NCBI GenBank assembly: GCA_963752345.1
Contig: CAVVYA010000002.1
Span: forward strand, 682,001 to 746,000
Direction of reading: 5' to 3'
DNA from: CAVVYA01 sp963752345
GTDB lineage: Bacteria > Pseudomonadota > Alphaproteobacteria > SMXQ01
DNA length: 64,000 nucleotides
Part shown: positions 48,830-59,242 of the stretch, piece by piece
Layout of the letters: the number at the start of each line of letters is the position of its first letter
How positions within the stretch are numbered: the first letter of the stretch is position 1
The notes under the pieces: model-generated
The model's input: only the letters and a program-made list of their open reading frames with translations
Databases searched by the model: none
Told to the model about the DNA's origin: nothing
Position numbers and translations under genes: made by a program

Positions 48830-49516
48830 ATGCAACAAAATATCATCGATATCGGCCTTGGCCCCATTCGCGAAGCACAGCCCCACAAGGTCGGCCCATT
48901 GGTTTCAACGGCGCCTGAACTGCTGATGCGCGAGGCGGATCACCGGATCAGCAACAGTCTTCAACTCGTCTCGACGTTTCTCGGGATGGAAGAGCGCCGC
49001 CTCGAAGACGGTTCCGCGAAGCAGGCTTTGGCCGACGCCCGCCGGCGCATCACCATCATCGCCCATCTTCACAGGCAACTTTCCGTGACCGCTTCCGCCG
49101 ACTACGTCGCGCTCGACGATTACTTTCACGGGCTGGCGGAAAACCTTTCCAGGGCGCTCGTCGATGGACGCCGCCTGACTCTGCTGGTGAATGTCGACGG
49201 CATCACCGTATCAGCCAACATCGCCCGCGGGCTCGGGCTCATCGTCAATGAGCTTGTCTCCAACGCGCTGAAACATGCTTTCCCACAGGATCGCGCGGGC
49301 GTCATCGAGATCGGCTGCGGTCTCGATGCGAACGGCCAGATTGCCCTGCATGTGAGCGACAACGGCGTCGGTTACCCGCGGCTGCAGGTGATCGGGGACA
49401 ACGCGGGTCTCGGCATGAAGATGGTCGACATGCTTTTGGGCCAGATGAAGGGTCACCTGCATACCGAGCAGCGGGGCGAGCATGTCATCCAGAGAATAAG
49501 CGTGTCGCGCGAATAA
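48830..49516 (+). CDS. Sensorless HisKA_2-type histidine kinase
   Basis: This 228-residue soluble kinase lacks any input domain. The HisKA_2 phospho-His lies in LLMREADHRISNSLQLVSTF, and the HATPase contains IVNELVSNALKHAFP and LHVSDNGVGYP, then GLGMKMVDMLLGQM. TTGGAGG precedes the ATG. Such kinases usually phosphorylate single-domain receivers or PhyR-like regulators in general stress signalling. The nearest receiver in this window is at 41.6 kb, and pairing is speculative. Confidence 0.9.
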   Translation: MQQNIIDIGLGPIREAQPHKVGPLVSTAPELLMREADHRISNSLQLVSTFLGMEERRLEDGSAKQALADARRRITIIAHLHRQLSVTASADYVALDDYFHGLAENLSRALVDGRRLTLLVNVDGITVSANIARGLGLIVNELVSNALKHAFPQDRAGVIEIGCGLDANGQIALHVSDNGVGYPRLQVIGDNAGLGMKMVDMLLGQMKGHLHTEQRGEHVIQRISVSRE

Positions 49517-49771
49517 CCCAACCGCTTCGCCCCTGCCGGTTCGCGTCACCGAACGGGGATGGCGTCGCCCATCGGATTCGCCCGCCTGCCGGTTCTTGTC
49601 GCCAGACGGCGCTCGGCATAGACTTGCCCGCGGCGCCTGAGGGTGGCGCCGAGATTGGGGGGCACGAATGCCTGTTTTTCTGCCATCGACCGCAACTCCA
49701 CCCGAAATATAACCGCTTCGGCGCTCGTTTCGTCACGCAGTCCAGTCATAGGCGTTTGTGCCGGCGGTACC

Positions 49772-50290
49772 ATGACCTCCAACGATTCCCATCCGCCTCC
49801 CCTCTCCGCAAAAGAGCGCATCCTTCTCGATCCCAAGATTCGAAAGGTGCATGACTACTGGAAGCTGAAACATCGCGGCACGCGGTTGCCGTCCCGCGGT
49901 GATCTCGATCCGGTGGAGCTTTCCGATTGCCTCGGCGGGCTCATGATTCTGGACGTGATCGGGGTCGGTGCCGGCCAGGATTTCGCCGTGCGGCTCGCCG
50001 GCCAGCAGGTCGAGGAGGCATTTGGCCGCACCCTGAGAAATCAGAGACTGCTTGAAGTGTTCAAGGATATGGCGGATAGCGATTGCTTCCGGCGGTTTCG
50101 CCTGGCGGTGATCACCGGCGAGGCGGATTTCCGGTCGGCCGATCTCGCGGGGTTGGGGCGGCCATTCATCCATTATGACCGCGCCCTGCTGCCACTGTCC
50201 GAGGACGGCGGCCCCATCACGCACTTGCTGTGTTGCTATGTGTTCACCCGCAGTGCGGCCGGCCCGGGCGGCGGTCAGCCGGCGGGATGA
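49772..50290 (+). CDS. PAS-domain protein (PAS_5/DUF1457-like)
   Basis: The product has 172 residues and is essentially one PAS-like domain: KVHDYWKLKHRGTRLPSRGD, LSDCLGGLMILDVIG, FAVRLAGQQVEEAFGRTLRN. No effector domain is attached. It resembles alphaproteobacterial proteins of the PAS_5 group that carry only this domain. The start at 49772 is chosen because sequence upstream is not conserved; the ribosome site is weak. It is convergent with the pentapeptide-repeat gene, 4 bp apart. Confidence 0.78.
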   Translation: MTSNDSHPPPLSAKERILLDPKIRKVHDYWKLKHRGTRLPSRGDLDPVELSDCLGGLMILDVIGVGAGQDFAVRLAGQQVEEAFGRTLRNQRLLEVFKDMADSDCFRRFRLAVITGEADFRSADLAGLGRPFIHYDRALLPLSEDGGPITHLLCCYVFTRSAAGPGGGQPAG

Positions 50291-50294
50291 CCGG

Positions 50295-51605
50295 CTAGAC
50301 CGGGATCTTCTCGGTGTGCAGTTCGCGGCCGAGGGTCAGCGCCATGCTGGGATCGATGATGGTATCCTGGATATTGGCGTTGCGCAGATTCGCCTCTTCC
50401 AGATCGGCATCGGTCAGATCGGCGCCGCGCAGGTCGGCGTCGGTGAGGTCGGCTTCCTTGAGGTTGGCTTCCGAAAGATCCGCGAAGGTCAGGTTTGCTC
50501 GGCTGAGATTGACCGACCACAGACGCGTGCCATGCTGGCCGTCCGGGCGCCAGATCGTCGCCGGCCCGAGGTTGGCGTGGAACAGGCGTGCCCGGGTCAG
50601 ATTGACGCCGGTGAGGTTGGCGCCCATCAGATCGGCCATCATGAGATTGGCATAGCTGAGGTCGCTGCCCGACAGATCGGCGAGCAGGAATTTGCAGTGC
50701 GATAGAATCGCGCCGCGCAGATCGACCATATTGAGCCGGGCGCCGTTCAGGTTGCGCCCTTCGAGATTGACCTCGCTCAAGTCGGCGCCGGTCAGTTCGG
50801 CCCGCTTGCCGCGCGCGCCGTTCGAATCGATCCACTCCTGGTGCAGGCTCAGCACATCCTGGATATCGGGCGGTAGGCTTTCCGGACGGCGCGCCGTGAT
50901 GGTTTCGCTGAGATCGACATTGCTGATGTCCGCGCCATTGAGCTTCGCCCCGGTCAGGCGCGCGCCACGCAGGTTGCAGCCATGGAGCGTGGCGCTTTCG
51001 AAATTCGCGCCGGTGAGATTGGCGCCGGCGAGGTTGGCGCCCTTGAGCTTCGCCGAGGACAGATTGGCATCGGCCAAGTTGACGTCGGAAAGATCGGTGC
51101 CAAAAAGGATGGCTTCATGGAGATCGGCCGCGACCATGGAGGCTTCGTTGAGGCGCGCCTGTGACAGGTTGGCGTTGCGCAGGGCGGCGCGGTCGAGCCG
51201 CGCCTGGCTGAGGTCGGTAGGATCGCCGCCGTGCACCCCGGCGTCGAGATAGGCACCCGCGCGCAGATCGGCTTCGTTCAGGTTCGCGTCGGTGAGCTTG
51301 GCGCCGCGCAATCGGGCTCCCTTGAGGTCGGCGCGAAAAAGATTGGCCTTGGTCAGATTGCAATACTGCAGGTCGCTGCGGAACAGATCGGCGAAGCTGA
51401 GGTCGGCGCTGACCAGCAGACTGCGGCTGAAATTGGCACGGTCCGCCGCGGCATGACGCAGCACGACATTGTTCAGGTTGAGACCGGCCAGGTTGGCGCG
51501 CGACAAATTCGCGCGGTTGCCGCCCAAGCGGCCTTCGAGGAAGTCGAGATGCTGGCGCAGGATCGTGGCGACGTTCCCAACCGGCCTGAGTGAGTTGCTG
51601 GTCAC
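50295..51605 (-). CDS. Large pentapeptide-repeat protein
   Basis: The product has about 436 residues, dominated by A(D/N)Lxx repeats that form a right-handed quadrilateral beta-helix. Two repeat blocks (roughly residues 30-245 and 285-420) are separated by a helical insert LPPDIQDVLSLHQEWIDS. The N-terminal 30 residues contain RQHLDFLEGRLGGN. There is no signal peptide. The start is uncertain: GTG 51605 or TTG 51608 are used because the long upstream extension is basic, non-conserved and would overlap the divergent oxidoreductase gene. The function is unknown; DNA mimicry as in Qnr/MfpA is only a structural analogy. Confidence 0.85.
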   Translation of the reverse strand: MTSNSLRPVGNVATILRQHLDFLEGRLGGNRANLSRANLAGLNLNNVVLRHAAADRANFSRSLLVSADLSFADLFRSDLQYCNLTKANLFRADLKGARLRGAKLTDANLNEADLRAGAYLDAGVHGGDPTDLSQARLDRAALRNANLSQARLNEASMVAADLHEAILFGTDLSDVNLADANLSSAKLKGANLAGANLTGANFESATLHGCNLRGARLTGAKLNGADISNVDLSETITARRPESLPPDIQDVLSLHQEWIDSNGARGKRAELTGADLSEVNLEGRNLNGARLNMVDLRGAILSHCKFLLADLSGSDLSYANLMMADLMGANLTGVNLTRARLFHANLGPATIWRPDGQHGTRLWSVNLSRANLTFADLSEANLKEADLTDADLRGADLTDADLEEANLRNANIQDTIIDPSMALTLGRELHTEKIPV

Positions 51606-51730
51606 CAACGCATGCTCTTCGAAAACGGGGAGGAACCCGATTGGAGTGACGCCCGATGCGGACGAGGTTCGCACTGGCACGCCCCAGGCTAAGCCGATAT
51701 CCTTAAGAAATGCTTTCCGATTGCGCTCCA

Positions 51731-52420
51731 ATGGCTTTCCCCGCCATGCGGCTCGACATCTTCGCCGATACGATTTGTCCCTGGTGCTACATCGGAAAGC
51801 GCCGTTTGGAGGCCGCTCTCGATCAGGTGCAGGCTCGCCCCGACGGCGCCCGTTTGCGCGGCCCGCTGACAATTCGATGGCGGCCGTTTCTGCTCGATCC
51901 CGGCATGTCGGCCGGCGGCATGGATCGCAAGGCCTATCTGGCCTGGAAATTCGGTGGCGCCGGACGCGCCGAATTCATTGCCGACCGTATCGCCCAGGAA
52001 GGCCGTGACGACGGCATACCGTTCGCCTTCGAGCGCATCGCGCGCACGCCCAACACGCTCGATTCCCACCGTCTGATCGCCTTCGCCCAAATGGAGGGCG
52101 ACGCGACTCCGGTTGTCGAGGCGCTGTACGCCGCGTATTTCAGCGAAGGCCGCGACATCGGCGACCGCGATGAGCTGATTGCCATCGGCGCCCAGTGCGG
52201 TCTGGATGACAGCGTGGTGCGCCGCTATCTCGTCAGCGAAGCGGGCATCGCCGAGGTCATGGCTGCGAATGACCATGCCCGCGCGCTCGGCATCAACGCG
52301 GTTCCCTGCTTCGTATTCGACGAGCGCGAGGCGCTGGCCGGCGCTCAGCCGCCGGAGGTTTTCCTGCGGCTGTTCGATTTCGCCCGGCAGCAAACGAATG
52401 GCGACGGCGCTGCGCGGTAA
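51731..52420 (+). CDS. DsbA-family oxidoreductase, FrnE-like
   Basis: This thioredoxin-fold protein has about 229 residues. The active site is CPWC (residues 16-19) in DTICPWCYIGKRRLEAAL. A helical insertion follows, and the cis-Pro region is GINAVPCFVFDEREALAGAQ, ending PPEVFLRLFDFA. No signal peptide is visible, so it is cytoplasmic like FrnE/2-hydroxychromene-2-carboxylate isomerase relatives. Starts at 51710, 51731 and 51746 are possible. Confidence 0.9.
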   Translation: MAFPAMRLDIFADTICPWCYIGKRRLEAALDQVQARPDGARLRGPLTIRWRPFLLDPGMSAGGMDRKAYLAWKFGGAGRAEFIADRIAQEGRDDGIPFAFERIARTPNTLDSHRLIAFAQMEGDATPVVEALYAAYFSEGRDIGDRDELIAIGAQCGLDDSVVRRYLVSEAGIAEVMAANDHARALGINAVPCFVFDEREALAGAQPPEVFLRLFDFARQQTNGDGAAR

Positions 52421-52622
52421 GGCCTAAGCGCGGACCGGCGCGCGGAACGTAAACGTCGCGGCCCGGGCGGTCGGGCAAATCGGCGCCTGCCGACGGTCTC
52501 GCCCTTGACCGGACAGCCGTCGGACAAGCCGCGCATTACCGGCAGCGAGGTGGGATAGCCCGCGCGAGTTGGCCGGTCGTGCGGATGCTTGGCGCGCACG
52601 CCGCCGGCCTGACGTTGTAAGC

Positions 52623-55600
52623 TCAGGCCGCCTTGACGCGGCTCGCGATGCCGACCAGTTCCTGTACCAGCGTCTCCAACCCGCGCATGCGATTGGCCGG
52701 ATTCTCCCAGTTGCGGCGATAGACCAGCTTATGGTCGGGGCGCAAGCGCACGCTGCCGGCCTGACTGGAGATGAAGCCCACCAGGCCCTCGGGATTGTTG
52801 AACTTGTTGTCGCGGAACGACAGCACCGCGCCCTTCGGTCCGGCGTCCACCTTGTCGATTCCGGCGGCCCGGCACAGCGTCTTGAGCGCGACGACCCTGA
52901 GCAGATTGTCGGCTTCCGGCGGCATCGGGCCGAAGCGATCGACGATCTCCGCGGCGAAGGCGTCGACGTCCTTGGGATCGGTAATCTGGGCGACGCGGCG
53001 ATAGAGGCCGAGCCGCAGGCTGAGATCGGGGACGTAGCTCTCGGGAATCAGCACCGGGATGCCGACGCCGATCTGCGGCGTCCAGGCGACCGTCTCGGTG
53101 GTGTCCTCGCCGCGCAGCGAGGCCACCGCTTCCTCGAGCATCTGCTGATAGAGCTCGATGCCGACTTCGCGGATATGACCCGATTGCTCCTCGCCCAGCA
53201 GGTTGCCGGCGCCGCGGATATCGAGATCGTGGCTGGCGAGCGAGAATCCGGCGCCCAGGTTGTCGAGGGTCTGCATGACCTGCAGACGCTTCTCGGCGGC
53301 GGGCGTCAGCTTGCGGTTGGTCGGCAGCGTGAGATAGGCATAGGCGCGCAGCTTGCTGCGCCCGACCCGGCCGCGCAACTGATAGAGCTGCGCCAGGCCG
53401 AACATATCGGCGCGGTGGATGATCATGGTGTTGACGTTCGGCATGTCGAGGCCGGACTCGATGATGTTGGTCGACAGCAGGATTTCGTATTGCCCGGCGT
53501 TGAACGCCTGCATGGTCTCTTCCAGCACGGTCGGCGACATCTGGCCATGGACGGCCGCGACCTTGGCGTCGGGCAGGATGTCGATGATTTCCTGGCGCAC
53601 CACTTCGATGTCCTGGATGCGCGGGCAGACGTAGAAGCTCTGGCCGCCGCGGAAGCGTTCGCGCAGCAACGCCTCGCGGACCACGACCGGATCGAACGGC
53701 AGCACGAAGGTGCGCACGGCCAGGCGGTCGACCGGCGGCGTGGCGATGATGCTCAACTCCTTCACGCCGGTCAGCGCGAGCTGCAGCGTGCGGGGAATGG
53801 GCGTTGCCGTCAGCGTCAGCACGTGCACGTTGGAGCGCAGCGCCTTGAGGCGCTCCTTATGGGCGACGCCGAAGTGCTGCTCCTCGTCGACGATCAGCAG
53901 GCCGAGGTTCTCGAAATTGATGCTCTTGGCGAGCAGCGCATGGGTGCCGACCACGATGTTGGTATGGCCGGAGCTCAGTTCCTTCCGGATCAGCGGCGCT
54001 TCCTTGGTCGGCGTCAGGCGCGACAGCTGGCTGATGCGCACGGGAAAGCCCTCGAAGCGCGCGCGGAACGTCTCGTAATGCTGGCGCGCCAGCAAGGTGG
54101 TCGGCACCACGACGGCGACCTGGGCGCCCGACATGGCGGCGACGAACGCGGCGCGCAGCGCCACCTCGGTCTTGCCGAAGCCGACGTCGCCGCAGATCAG
54201 CCGGTCCATCGGCCGGTCGTTGGTGAGGTCCTTGAGGGTATCCTCGATGGCGGCGAGCTGGTCGTCGGTCTCGTGATAGGGGAAGCGCGCGGCGAACTCT
54301 TCGTAAAGCCCCTCCGGCGCCGGCATCGACTCGGCACGGCTCAACTGACGCGCCGCGGCGATGCGCAGCAACCCGTCCGCCATGTCGCGGATGCGCTTCT
54401 TGAGCCGCGCCTTGCGCGCCTGCCAAGCGGCGCCGCCCAGCCTGTCGAGGCTGACGGTGCCCTGATCCTCGCCGTAGCGGCTGAGCACATCGATGTTCTC
54501 GACCGGCACGAACAGCTTGTCGCCGCCGTCATAGAGAACCCGCAGGCAATCGTGCGGCGCGCCGGCGATGTCGAGGGTGACCAAGCCATCGTAGCGCCCG
54601 ATGCCATGCTCGATATGGACGACCAGGTCGCCTTCCTCGATGCTGGTGATCTCGCGCAGGAAGGCATCCGAGCGGCGCGCGCGCGGCGCACGGCGCGCCA
54701 GGCGCTCGCCGAAGACGTCCTGTTCGCTGATGACGCAGAGTCCCTCGCCGACGAAGCCGGTCTCGAGGCCGAGCACCGCCATGGCGATGGCATCGCTCGG
54801 CAGCACCTGCGTCGCCGGCCAATCCGCCACCTGTTGCAGGCCATGGATGCCGTGGTCGCGCAGCAGATGGCCCATGCGCTCGCGCGAGCCGCGGCTATAG
54901 GCGGCGATGATCACGCGGCGGCCGGCTTCGCGCTCGGCGTTGATCGCGCTCGACAGGGTGGCGAACACGTCGGCGCTCGCCTGATGGCGCACGGCGGCGA
55001 AATTGACGCCCGGCTTGGCGCCGAGATCGATGACGCGTTCGTCCTTCGCGGCCGAGAATGGCGTGAACCGGCCATGAGGACGCGACGCCAGGTTGTCGCT
55101 CAACTCGTCCGCGGTGAGATACAGCCGCGCGGGCGGCAGTGGATGATAGATCTCGCCGCTGGCGGCACCCGGACGCTTCAGATCGCGGCGCGCCTGGTAG
55201 AAATCCTCGATCTGCGCGAGCCGTCCGTCGCGCGCCTCGTCGGCCCGCGAGTCGAGGGTAATGAAGACCTCGGGCAGGTAATCGAACAGCGTCGCCAGTT
55301 CTTCGTGGAACAGCGGCAGCCAATGCTCCATGCCGATATGCCGATGTCCGGCGCTGATCGACTCATAGAGCGGATCATGCTCGCCGGACGTGCCGAAGGT
55401 TTCGCGGTAGGTCGTGCGGAAGTGTTCGATGCTTCGCTTGTTCAGCAGCACCTCGCTGACCGGCTTGAGGTCGAGCGCCTCGACCGTCCCGGTCGAACGC
55501 TGGGTCATCGGATCGAAGCTGCGGATGCGTTCGAGGGTATCGCCGAACAGATCGAGGCGCAGCGGCTCGCGGCTGCCCGCCGGAAAGACGTCGATCAGCC

Positions 55601-56161
55601 CGCCGCGCAGGGCATATTCGCCGGGCTCCATCACCGTGTCGGAGCGGACGTAGCCGTTGCCGTTCAGGAAACGGGTCAGCTCGTCGATGTCGAGAGTGCC
55701 GCCGGTGCGCACGGCGAACTGGGCGCTTTGCAGCAAAGCCGCTTGGGGCACGCGCTGCAGCAGCGCATTGACCGTGGTCAGCACGACGCGCGGCCGGGCG
55801 CCTTGCTCCGCGGCGCTGCGCCGCGCAGCTGGGCCAGGCGAACCAGCGTGTCGATGCGCCGGCTGACGATCTCGCTATTGGGCGAGACGCGGTCATACGG
55901 CAGGCAATCCCACGCCGGAAACGTCAGGATCTCGGCGTCCGGTATGAAGAACGCCAAAGCATCCGCCATGCGTGTCATGGCGGCGTCATCCATGGCGACG
56001 TGCAACAGGTCGACGACCGGCCCGCCGCCCCGCGCTGCCGTGGTTCGCCGCGCGACGAGTTCGGGCAGGGCGCGCGCCAGAAACACCGCGTCCGCTCCCT
56101 GCGGTGCGCGGGCGATCGTGATCGGCCCTGGATTCGCGGTTAATTCAAGAAGCGTTTTCAA
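52623..56161 (-). CDS. mfd: Transcription-repair coupling factor Mfd (one frameshift)
   Basis: Mfd displaces stalled RNA polymerase and recruits UvrA. It has about 1179 residues: the UvrB-like N-terminal module (DAEILTFPAWDCLPYDRVSP), the RNA-polymerase interaction domain (VHIEHGIGRYDGLVTLDIAG), the translocase with Walker A GDVGFGKTEVALRAAF and IVDEEQHFGVAHKERLK, SATPIPRTLQLA, and the C-terminal TRCF domain. One base is out of frame near 55819, in the N-terminal module. The start is a TTG at 56161, 7 bp after the sdhE stop, without a clear ribosome site. Confidence 0.94.
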
Positions 56162-56168
56162 GCTACTA

Positions 56169-56438
56169 CTACTTTAATTTAAAGTTCTTCAGGAGATCGA
56201 GAACCTCGCCTTGGAGGGCGTCCGGCGCGGCCGCCCGGCCGGTCAGCCAATTGACCAGATCGACGTCGTTCTCGTCGAGCAAACGCTCGAATTCATCGAG
56301 CTGGCGGGCGCTCAAAGTCGCCAGATATTGCGCGGCGAAGCCGCCGATCAGCAGATCCGCTTCCTGGGTGCCGCGGTGGGCGCTCTGATAGAGCAGGCGT
56401 TTGCGCCGGATGGTCAGCGTATCGATGGGATCGGTCAT
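56169..56438 (-). CDS. sdhE: Succinate dehydrogenase flavinylation factor SdhE
   Basis: This small helical protein promotes covalent FAD attachment to SdhA. It has 89 residues with the family signature LLYQSAHRGTQEADLLIGGF and LDEFERLLDENDVDLVNWL. The RGxxE motif is present as HRGTQE. It precedes mfd and is divergent from recG, the usual alphaproteobacterial setting. Confidence 0.94.
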   Translation of the reverse strand: MTDPIDTLTIRRKRLLYQSAHRGTQEADLLIGGFAAQYLATLSARQLDEFERLLDENDVDLVNWLTGRAAAPDALQGEVLDLLKNFKLK

Positions 56439-56579
56439 GGCTCTCGCGAATCGGGATCGGCCCGGTCGGGCTCGCCGTCGTGCATACCGCAGTACGACGA
56501 TGACGAGGAATCGGCCAAGCTGCGAGACATGATATAAGTCTTCGTGAGCGTGCTGTCAGCCCGCGAAAAACGAGAGGCC

Positions 56580-58667
56580 ATGCGCCCGTCGATCCTGTTC
56601 CCCCTGTTCGCCGCCGTGACCACCCTGCCCGGCGTCGGCCCCCGCCTGGGCAAGCTGTTCGAGCGCCTCGCCGGACCTCACGTGGTCGATCTTTGCTGGC
56701 ATCTGCCGACCGGGCTGATCGACCGCCGGTTCGCGCCCAAGGTGGCCGACGCGCCCGATGGCGGCATCGCCACCCTGACGCTGCGCGTCGATCAGCACAT
56801 CGCGCCGCGCAACCGCCGGCTGCCCTATCGCGTGGTCTGCTCCGACGAAACCAGCAGCATCACCCTGGTGTTCTTTCATGCCAAGGGCGACTACCTGGAG
56901 CGTCAGTTTCCCGTCGGCTCGGTGCGCGTGGTGAGCGGCAAGGTCGAGCGCTATCGCGGCGAGCCGCAGATCACCCACCCCGATCATGTGGCGACCCTCG
57001 AGGACCGCGACAAGCTGGCCAGTGTCGAACCGGTCTATGGCCTGACCGCCGGGCTGACGCCGAAGGTGGTGGCCAAGGCGGTCGATGCCGCGCTGACGCG
57101 GGTGCCCGATCTGCCGGAGTGGCTCGATCCGGCCTATCGCGACAAGCATGCCTGGATGTCGTGGAAGGATTCGCTGCTCGCCCTTCATAAGCCGGAGCGC
57201 GACGTCGATCTGGCGCCCGAGGCGCTGACGCGGCAACGCCTGGCTTACGACGAACTGCTGGCCAATCAGCTCACCCTCGCCCTGGTGCGCGCCCATATGC
57301 GCCAGCAAGCCGGCCGCGCCACCGCGGCGGGCGCCGACGGCCGGCTGCGCCGCAAGGTGCTCGCCGCCTTGCCCTTCAAGCTCACCGGCTCGCAGGAACA
57401 GGCGATCCAGGAAATCCTCGCCGACATGAACAAGCCGGCGCGCATGCTGCGCCTGCTGCAGGGCGACGTCGGCAGCGGCAAGACCGTGGTGGCGTTCCTC
57501 GCCATGATCGCGGCGGTCGAGGCCGGCTCCCAGGCCGCCCTGCTGGCGCCGACCGAAATCCTCGCGCGCCAGCACTTCGCCACCATCGAGCCGCTCGCCC
57601 GCGCCGCCGGCATCGAGGCGCGCCTGCTCACCGGTCGGGACAAGGGCCCCGCGCGCAATCGCATCCTCGACGAACTCTCGTCCGGCGAGGCCCAGGTCGT
57701 GGTCGGCACCCATGCCCTGATCCAGGACGACGTCGCCTTCCGCGATCTCGCGTTCACGGTGGTCGACGAGCAGCATCGCTTCGGCGTCGAGCAGCGCCTG
57801 GCGCTCGCCGCCAAGGGCAAGGCGACCGACGTGCTGGTGATGAGCGCCACGCCGATCCCGCGCACGCTGACGCTGACTGCCTACGGCGATCTCGACGTGT
57901 CGCGCCTGACCGAGAAGCCGGCCGGGCGTCAGCCGGTGGATACCCGCGCCGTGCCGCTCGACCGTCTGGCCGAGGTGTCGGACGCCGTCACGCGCGCCAT
58001 GGACAAGGGCGAGCGCGTTTTCTGGGTCTGCCCGCTGGTCGCCGAATCCGAAGCCATCGATCTGGCCAATGCCGAGGAGCGCTACGCCCAGCTGGTCAAA
58101 CTGCATCCCGGCAGGGTCGGCCTGGTGCACGGCAAGATGAAGGCGGCGGAAAAAGACGCCGCGATGGCCGACTTCGTCGCCGGCCGCACCCAGCTTCTCG
58201 TGGCGACCACGGTGATCGAGGTCGGCGTCGACGTGCCGGCGGCCACGGTGATGGTCGTCGAGCATGCGGAACGTTTCGGCCTCGCGCAGTTGCATCAGCT
58301 GCGCGGCCGCATCGGGCGCGGCAGCAAGGCCGCGCGCTGCATCCTGCTCTACGCCGCGCCGCTCACGGAAACCGCCAAGGCGCGGCTCAGGATCCTGCGC
58401 GAGACCGATGACGGCTTCCGTATCGCCGAGGAGGACCTGCGGCTGCGCGGCGCCGGCGAGCTGTTGGGCACGCGGCAGAGCGGCCTGCCGGAATTCCATA
58501 TCGCCGACCTGGCGATCCATGGCGAGCTGCTCGCCGTCGCGCGCGACGACGCGGCCCTCATCATGGCGCGCGATCCTGGCCTCAAATCGCCGCGCGGCGA
58601 AGCGCTGCGGGTGCTGCTTTATCTGTTCGAGCGCGACGCTGCCGTCGGCTATGCCCGTGCGGGCTGA
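56580..58667 (+). CDS. recG: ATP-dependent DNA helicase RecG
   Basis: RecG remodels stalled replication forks and Holliday junctions. It has 695 residues from ATG 56580 (MRPSILFPLFAAVTTLPGVG, the family start); a GTG at 56544 is also in frame. The wedge/OB domain is followed by Walker A LLQGDVGSGKTVVAFLAM, the DEQH box in VVDEQHRFGVEQRLAL, SATPIPRTLTL and the C-terminal helicase lobe ending at QLRGRIGRGSKAARC and FRIAEEDLRLRGAGELLGTR. Confidence 0.95.
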   Translation: MRPSILFPLFAAVTTLPGVGPRLGKLFERLAGPHVVDLCWHLPTGLIDRRFAPKVADAPDGGIATLTLRVDQHIAPRNRRLPYRVVCSDETSSITLVFFHAKGDYLERQFPVGSVRVVSGKVERYRGEPQITHPDHVATLEDRDKLASVEPVYGLTAGLTPKVVAKAVDAALTRVPDLPEWLDPAYRDKHAWMSWKDSLLALHKPERDVDLAPEALTRQRLAYDELLANQLTLALVRAHMRQQAGRATAAGADGRLRRKVLAALPFKLTGSQEQAIQEILADMNKPARMLRLLQGDVGSGKTVVAFLAMIAAVEAGSQAALLAPTEILARQHFATIEPLARAAGIEARLLTGRDKGPARNRILDELSSGEAQVVVGTHALIQDDVAFRDLAFTVVDEQHRFGVEQRLALAAKGKATDVLVMSATPIPRTLTLTAYGDLDVSRLTEKPAGRQPVDTRAVPLDRLAEVSDAVTRAMDKGERVFWVCPLVAESEAIDLANAEERYAQLVKLHPGRVGLVHGKMKAAEKDAAMADFVAGRTQLLVATTVIEVGVDVPAATVMVVEHAERFGLAQLHQLRGRIGRGSKAARCILLYAAPLTETAKARLRILRETDDGFRIAEEDLRLRGAGELLGTRQSGLPEFHIADLAIHGELLAVARDDAALIMARDPGLKSPRGEALRVLLYLFERDAAVGYARAG

Positions 58668-58720
58668 CGTCGTTTGCGGTAAGCTGTCCGCGTCCAATCA
58701 GCGGGACACGGAGAGCATCG

Positions 58721-59239
58721 ATGCTGGCGCGCTGCTGTCGCATCGCCGCATTTGTCCTCGGCATCGTGGCCGCCGGGTGTTCGGCGCCCGGAGCCCCGCT
58801 GGAACGCGAAGCCACCTTCGCGCCGCAGGAGTTCTGCCGCGGCGTCATTCGGACATTGGCAACCGGAGACAAAGCCGGTGCCGAGCGCGTATTCAGAAAT
58901 GCGGCCAGTTCTGCGGTCGACCTCGAGCGTCTGAAATCGGAGATCGACAAGACCGTCGGGGCCATTTTCCGTGTCATCGTGGTGCGGACGAATGGCCTGC
59001 CCCTCGGTTATGCCGAAACGCTCGTGACGCCGGAACCCGAAGGCCATGTATCGACCATCGAGCGCTGGCAGTCGCGCAACAACGTGAGCATCTATTTCGG
59101 TTGCAGCGTGCGCGATCAGCCGGTCGCCGGACTATCGCGCATTCATATCCAGGTCAGCGATACGGCGCGCACGGCGCGGCAATCGATGAACGACTTCCAT
59201 CGCGCGGGTCAGCGTTCGCTCGGTGGAATCGAGATATGA
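58721..59239 (+). CDS. Putative lipoprotein of unknown function
   Basis: The product has 172 residues. A signal peptide with lipobox VAAGC (FVLGIVAAGCSAPG) is followed by a mixed alpha/beta domain with FCRGVIRTLATGDKAGAERV and VSTIERWQSRNNVSIYFGC. GGAGAG precedes the ATG. The adjacency to recG and DUF502 is the only context. I do not recognise the family. Confidence 0.72.
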   Translation: MLARCCRIAAFVLGIVAAGCSAPGAPLEREATFAPQEFCRGVIRTLATGDKAGAERVFRNAASSAVDLERLKSEIDKTVGAIFRVIVVRTNGLPLGYAETLVTPEPEGHVSTIERWQSRNNVSIYFGCSVRDQPVAGLSRIHIQVSDTARTARQSMNDFHRAGQRSLGGIEI

Positions 59240-59242
59240 CGC

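Noticed and set aside
52569..56177. 1202-codon plus-strand open frame.
   Set aside because: It is antisense to mfd. The translated protein is low-complexity and has no recognisable family; mfd motifs are unambiguous.
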